Assembly (NCBI RefSeq): GCF_024199925.1 | Contig: NZ_JANADR010000001.1 | Coordinates: 6,141,501 to 6,205,500 of the forward strand | DNA: 64,000 nt | Direction: 5' to 3' | Source of the DNA: Bradyrhizobium sp. CCGUVB1N3 | GTDB taxonomy: Bacteria; Pseudomonadota; Alphaproteobacteria; Rhizobiales; Xanthobacteraceae | Shown here: piece after piece, positions 60,449 to 64,000 of the stretch | Position numbering within the stretch: the stretch's first letter is position 1 | Layout: every line of letters begins with the position of its first letter | The notes under the pieces: model-generated | Seen by the model: only the letters and a program-made list of their open reading frames with translations | Database searches by the model: none | What the model was told of the DNA's origin: nothing | Position numbers and translations under genes: made by a program

Positions 60449-61162
60449 TTACTTCTGTTTGCCTGCGCCGGGCAGCGCCAGCGGCGGGCCGGCGCCGGGC
60501 TTGGAGGAACCGCAATCGCCGCCGCCACCCTGCGGCAGCAGGGCCTGCACCCTGCCGCTGTCGGATTCGACGCGGGACACGCCGGTGGTCATGTCGACCA
60601 TCAGACGGTCGCCGCGCAGCACGTTCTTGCACTGGGTCAGGACCACGCCGCCGAGCATCGTGATCAGATTGGTCTTGGTGTCGAAGATGGCGGACTCGCC
60701 GGTCACCACCTGATCCTTCTGGGTCACCACGACATTGCCGCGCGCTTCCAGCCGCTTGATCGAGGAGCTGCCGTTCGGCCCCGGCGTCGCCGATTGCATC
60801 GGTGCCGCCGCCTTGGCGGCTTTCGCCGGCTGCGGAGCCGGCTGTCCCGAATTCGAGCCGCCCGATTCATAGAACACGACCAGCGTCTTCGACGTCATGG
60901 TGGTGTCGCCCTGCACGACCTTCACGTTGCCGGCGAAGGTCGCCTCCTTCTTCTTGTCGCGCATCTCGAGCGAGGCGGCCTCGATCTGGATCGGCTGATC
61001 GCGGTTCTGCGAAAACCCCTGCATGGCGTTGGGCACGCCCTGCATCGTGCTTTGCGCATGCACTGCTGCGATCAGCGTCACGCCAAGCGCGAGAGCGCCG
61101 GCACTGAATGCAACGCTTTTCAAGAAGCCGTTGCGCGGAAGGTGCTTCGTCATGGAGATCAT
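60449..61162 (-). CDS. lptA: LPS transport periplasmic protein LptA
   Basis: LptA forms the periplasmic bridge for LPS. The 237-residue protein has a signal peptide (FLKSVAFSAGALALGVTLIA ending AVHAQS) and an OstA-type beta-jellyroll (IQIEAASLEMRDKKKEATFA, MLGGVVLTQCKNVLRGDRLM). A Pro/Ala-rich insert (SGQPAPQPAKAAKAAAPMQS) interrupts the fold. Its ATG overlaps the lptC stop (ATGA). The 229 bp between it and lptB show nothing clear. Confidence 0.92.
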   Translation of the reverse strand: MISMTKHLPRNGFLKSVAFSAGALALGVTLIAAVHAQSTMQGVPNAMQGFSQNRDQPIQIEAASLEMRDKKKEATFAGNVKVVQGDTTMTSKTLVVFYESGGSNSGQPAPQPAKAAKAAAPMQSATPGPNGSSSIKRLEARGNVVVTQKDQVVTGESAIFDTKTNLITMLGGVVLTQCKNVLRGDRLMVDMTTGVSRVESDSGRVQALLPQGGGGDCGSSKPGAGPPLALPGAGKQK

Positions 61163-61893
61163 CTCGGGGTCGCAGACTTGTTTTGCAGCGAGCGCGTTTT
61201 CGGCGGCGGCGCGGGCTCGACAGGCGCTGGCGGCGCGGCCGCCGGCTCGTCATTGCCCAGCTTGTCGAGGTGCATCACGACGTTGCCTTCGAAGCGGATC
61301 ACCTCGCCGCCCTCCATGACCTTCAGGCGATCGGAGGACAGGGTGCCGTTGGTCAGCTTGACGTCGACATGTTCATCCGAGGTGACCGTGTTGTTGGCCA
61401 TGTCGACGAAGGCCTGGCTGAGACGGGCCTCATAGCCCGTCGACGTCCGCATGAAGATATCCTTGCGCAGATCGAGCTGCTGCTGCTTGTTGTCGAAGGT
61501 TCCGGTGAGGGCGTCGAGGAATATGGTCGATTGATCCTGCATCAGGAGCTTGGCCCTGAGCTTGTGCAAATCGACATGGTCGGGGTCCCTGATGTCCTGG
61601 GTCGCCGTGTTGGCCCAGAGCTCATAGGGCCGCTGGTCGGGCGTGTAGCCCGACAGGTGCGGCGTTTCCATGGTGATCTTGGTGCCTGAGACCACCAGAT
61701 TTCCGGGATCGAAAGCCACTTCCTTCGTGGTCCGGAACTTGTTGAAGGCCGAGACGAAGATGATCACGCCCATCGCCACGACGACCGTCGCCGGCACGGC
61801 GATGCGCAGGATGTGGACCAGCCGGCTGTGACGCGCCGCAGCCGCGAAACGCGCCTCCAGGCCGTCATAGGCTGGGGTCTGGACCAAATTCAC
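61159..61893 (-). CDS. lptC: LPS export protein LptC
   Basis: LptC is the bitopic link between LptBFG and LptA. The 244-residue protein has one membrane helix (about 29-50, LRIAVPATVVVAMGVIIFVS) and a periplasmic OstA-like beta fold (NLVVSGTKITMETPHLSGYT, GTFDNKQQQLDLRKDIFMRT), with a basic, Pro-rich tail. It is translationally coupled to lptA. Confidence 0.9.
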   Translation of the reverse strand: MNLVQTPAYDGLEARFAAAARHSRLVHILRIAVPATVVVAMGVIIFVSAFNKFRTTKEVAFDPGNLVVSGTKITMETPHLSGYTPDQRPYELWANTATQDIRDPDHVDLHKLRAKLLMQDQSTIFLDALTGTFDNKQQQLDLRKDIFMRTSTGYEARLSQAFVDMANNTVTSDEHVDVKLTNGTLSSDRLKVMEGGEVIRFEGNVVMHLDKLGNDEPAAAPPAPVEPAPPPKTRSLQNKSATPR

Positions 61894-62032
61894 CGCTGCT
61901 CCGGGGCGCCGATCGACGCCCGATTGTATCCGGCGCCGCCGGAATATGCAGCCCGCGACAGGCCGTTACGACTGTGTCCGAAACGGGGCGGCCCGGGCCC
62001 GCAAAACGCCCTTCCGGCCGGCAGCCCGCGCC

Positions 62033-62647
62033 TCAAGAGTGCGCAAAAATGTCCTCGGCCTCCCAGCCCTGCAAATCGAGCTTCGCCCGCGTCGGCAGGA
62101 AGTCGAAGCAGGCCTGCGCCAGCGCGGTGCGGCCCTCCCGCACCAGCATGGCATCCAGCCGCTCGCGCAAGCTGTGCAGGTGGAGGACGTCGGAGGCGGC
62201 GTAGGCGAGCTGCGGCTCGCTCAGGCTGTCCGCGCCCCAGTCGCTCGATTGCTGCTGCTTGGACAGGTCGACATTGAGCACCTCGCGGACGAGGTCCTTG
62301 AGACCGTGGCGGTCGGTGTAGGTGCGGGTCAGGCGCGAGGCGATCTTGGTGCAGTAGAGCGGCGTCGTCATCACGCCAAAAGCTTCATACAGCACGGCGA
62401 TGTCGAACCGCGCGAAATGGAAGATCTTTGTGACGTTAGGGTTGGCGAGCAGCGCCTTCAGGTTCGGCGCGTCGGTGTGCCCCTTGGGGATCTGAACCAC
62501 GTCGGCGCTGCCGTCGCCGGGCGAGAGCTGCACGACGCAGAGCCGGTCGCGATGCGGGTTCAGGCCCATGGTCTCGGTGTCGATCGCGACCGAGGAGGTG
62601 TAGCGGGACAGGTCCGGCAGATCGCCGCGATGCAGGCGTACGGTCAT
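62033..62647 (-). CDS. rnd: Ribonuclease D-type 3'-5' exonuclease
   Basis: The 204-residue protein is the DEDD exonuclease domain alone: Asp and Glu in SVAIDTETMGLNPHRD, KIFHFARFDIAVLYEAFGV (second Asp), and the final YAASDVLHLHSL with Tyr/Asp. Full RNase D has additional HRDC domains, absent here; short forms are normal in alphaproteobacteria. It probably trims RNA 3' ends. It precedes lptC by 139 bp. Confidence 0.9.
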   Translation of the reverse strand: MTVRLHRGDLPDLSRYTSSVAIDTETMGLNPHRDRLCVVQLSPGDGSADVVQIPKGHTDAPNLKALLANPNVTKIFHFARFDIAVLYEAFGVMTTPLYCTKIASRLTRTYTDRHGLKDLVREVLNVDLSKQQQSSDWGADSLSEPQLAYAASDVLHLHSLRERLDAMLVREGRTALAQACFDFLPTRAKLDLQGWEAEDIFAHS

Positions 62648-62794
62648 GGCGTTTCAAACCTCAGTCGAATCGATGCGCGGCTTTCAAGGCTAATGCCCGG
62701 AACAGGAACTGGCGAGGGTCGGCGCGCGAGCAACCCCCCGGGCCGGCTGGCCTTTCGGCGGTGTATCCGCTGGCAGATATCCGCGCAAGCCGAC

Positions 62795-62837
62795 CTAAAG
62801 CGCGATGAGATTGGGATGAACCGTCGTCGCGCTTTAG
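62795..62837. repeat. Inverted repeat CTAAAGCGCGA / TCGCGCTTTAG
   Basis: The 11-bp perfect arms at 62795-62805 and 62827-62837 enclose a 21-bp core GATTGGGATGAACCG-type sequence. I recall this as a repeated intergenic element of Bradyrhizobium. Its right end, TTAG, directly borders the IS element that follows. Confidence 0.75.
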
Positions 62838-64000
62838 CAGGCTGTTGAAGAAGTCTCTGGCGAAGCGTTTTGGATCGTGATTCCCTAGGATCAGGATTTT
62901 GCTGGGGTGGCACGATGCGGGGAAGTGACGAACGGTCTGGCTCGCTGTTCAGTTATGTTGACCTGGAGGCTCGGGTTCGCGTCGACCACCCGCTGCGGGC
63001 GATCAGGGATCTGGCAAATGCGGCGCTGGGCGATCTTTCTGGGGAGTTTGGCAAGCTCTACACGGACTTCGGTCGGCCCTCGATCGCACCGGAGAAACTG
63101 CTTCGGGCGATGCTCCTACAGGCGTTCTATGGGGTTCGCTCGGAAAGGCATCTGATGGAACGGATGGAGTTCGATCTTCTGTTCCGCTGGTTCGTCGGGC
63201 TTGGGGTGGACGATGCGGTTTGGGACCATTCAACCTTCTCGAAGAACCGCGACCGGCTGCTTGAAGGTGAGATTGCGGCCAAGTTCTTGAACGCGCTTTT
63301 GGCGCAGCCGAAGGTGAAGCGTCTTTTGTCGAGCGATCACTTCTCGGTGGACGGCACGCTCATTGAAGCCTGGGCTTCGATCAAGAGCTTCCGGAGGAAG
63401 GATGGCAGCGACAAAGATCAGGACGGTCCGGGACGCAATGCCGAGCGCAGCTTCCACAAGGAGAAGCGATCCAACGAGACCCATGAGAGCACGACCGATC
63501 CTGAGGCCAGGCTCTATAAAAAGGGCGACGGCCAGCCGGCCAAACTCTGCTATATGGGCCATGCGCTGATGGAGAACCGCAATGGTTTGGCGGTTTTAGG
63601 TGGAGTGAGCCAAGCTACTGGCACCGCCGAACGAGAGATTGCGCTTGCCATGATCGACAGGCGCGGGTGTGCGAAGCGGGTCACTCTGGGGGCGGACAAA
63701 GCCTACGACGTCACGCAGTTCGTGCATGACCTGAGAGATAGATCGGTTACTCCGCATATCGCGATCAATGGACATCTGAGTAAGACCGGCAAGCGGCGCA
63801 AGACGGCGGTCGACGCGCGTACCACGCGTCACGACGGCTATGACATCAGCCAACGCTGCCGCAAACGCATCGAAGAAGTCTTCGGCTGGATCAAGAGTTC
63901 CGCTGGCCTGGCCAAGGTCAAGCTGCGAGGCCGCGACCGGGTGGATGCCGTCTTCGTCCTGGCGCTTGCGGCCTATAATCTGATCCGGCTGCCCAAGCTT
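62838..64000 (+). mobile_element. IS5-family element, right end beyond window
   Basis: The left end is probably at CAGGCTGTTGAAGAAGTC (62838), next to TTAG, which fits the YTAR target of the IS5 group. The transposase gene begins 77 bp inside. The right terminal repeat is outside the window, so length and duplication cannot be checked. Confidence 0.75.
62915..64000 (+). CDS. IS5-family transposase, C terminus beyond window
   Basis: The frame is open from the ATG at 62915 to the end of the window, 362 codons. It begins MRGSDERSGSLFSYVDLEAR and has a N-terminal domain (HPLRAIRDLANAALGDLSGE, SIAPEKLLRAMLLQAFYGVR), then the catalytic Asp in HFSVDGTLIEAWAS, the second Asp in LGADKAYDVTQF and the Glu in KRIEEVFGWIKSSAG. 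The reading frame has no interruption, so the element may be active. It is a different type from the IS at 44.6 kb (no frameshift, longer enzyme). Confidence 0.9.
   Translation, partial: MRGSDERSGSLFSYVDLEARVRVDHPLRAIRDLANAALGDLSGEFGKLYTDFGRPSIAPEKLLRAMLLQAFYGVRSERHLMERMEFDLLFRWFVGLGVDDAVWDHSTFSKNRDRLLEGEIAAKFLNALLAQPKVKRLLSSDHFSVDGTLIEAWASIKSFRRKDGSDKDQDGPGRNAERSFHKEKRSNETHESTTDPEARLYKKGDGQPAKLCYMGHALMENRNGLAVLGGVSQATGTAEREIALAMIDRRGCAKRVTLGADKAYDVTQFVHDLRDRSVTPHIAINGHLSKTGKRRKTAVDARTTRHDGYDISQRCRKRIEEVFGWIKSSAGLAKVKLRGRDRVDAVFVLALAAYNLIRLPKL

Overview
The window (about 64 kb, GC-rich) is a piece of an alphaproteobacterial chromosome, almost certainly Bradyrhizobium or a very close relative. 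The best single indicator is the iron regulator Irr, which carries the N-terminal heme regulatory motif (Gly-Cys-Pro-Trp-His around Cys29) and the HHH cluster at residues 117-119 known from Bradyrhizobium japonicum. The gene orders fabI-fabB-fabA / irr, aroA-cmk-rpsA-sppA-ihfB-lapA-trpFBA-accD-folC and lptC-lptA-lptB-rpoN-hpf-ptsN agree with this, as do the many palindromic intergenic repeats. Most of the window is core chromosome; accessory DNA is limited to two insertion sequences, a small GIY-YIG cassette behind a tRNA, and repeats.

Layout. 1-3.6 kb: the end-truncated gene of a secreted protein, then the unsaturated fatty acid genes fabI, fabB, fabA (minus strand). 3.6-8.9 kb: irr, an SH3 protein, a glyoxylate reductase, a MoeB/ThiF enzyme and an exported peptidoglycan-binding protein with a damaged trypsin fold. 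9.2-11.6 kb: a ParA-type ATPase, a GNAT acetyltransferase and mutM. 11.6-15.9 kb: ubiE-ubiB, then coaBC with a FitA-like ribbon-helix-helix domain fused to its N terminus and a FitA-like operator just upstream, then dut. 16-21.4 kb: a DivL-type kinase with Tyr at the phosphoacceptor site, a TsaE-AmgK fusion, a PilZ protein and MurU. 21.5-28.7 kb: addB-addA and trxA. 28.6-41 kb: a long minus-strand series (phosphoesterase, folC, accD, trpA/B/F, lapA, ihfB, sppA, rpsA, cmk, aroA). 41-45.4 kb: an FYDLN acidic protein, tRNA-Ala(GGC) with a palindromic element and GIY-YIG gene, ohrR/ohr, a CaiB-type CoA-transferase and a complete IS5-family element. 45.8-51.1 kb: ugpBAEC and an Hsp20-DUF1150 heat-shock pair. 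51.5-56.1 kb: an acyl-CoA synthetase, a saccharopine-dehydrogenase-like protein and an SDR, divergent from a TetR regulator. 56.1-62.7 kb: ptsN, hpf, rpoN, lptB, lptA, lptC, rnd. The window ends inside a second IS5-family transposase.

Functional links. Wall recycling (AmgK, MurU) lies beside a cell-cycle kinase and the tRNA-modifying ATPase TsaE. Envelope lipid supply (fab genes, accD, lpt genes) and stress control (irr, ohrR, RpoH-type hsp20 promoter, TetR) make up much of the remainder. Several regulatory sites can be read directly: a TGATAGCA-T-TGCTATCA operator before coaBC, three ATTG-N4-CAAT boxes between ohrR and ohr, two TTGACA-N2-TGTCAA palindromes before the TetR gene, tandem TGCATC hexamers before irr, and an RpoH-like promoter before hsp20.

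The strongest candidate for something undescribed is the RHH-CoaBC fusion with its matching operator: a coenzyme A biosynthesis enzyme that may also repress its own gene. Other points worth following are the Tyr-type DivL, the protease-like exported protein with no catalytic His, the tRNA-abutting GIY-YIG cassette, and the 14-bp tandem repeat that supplies the ribosome binding site of ugpC.
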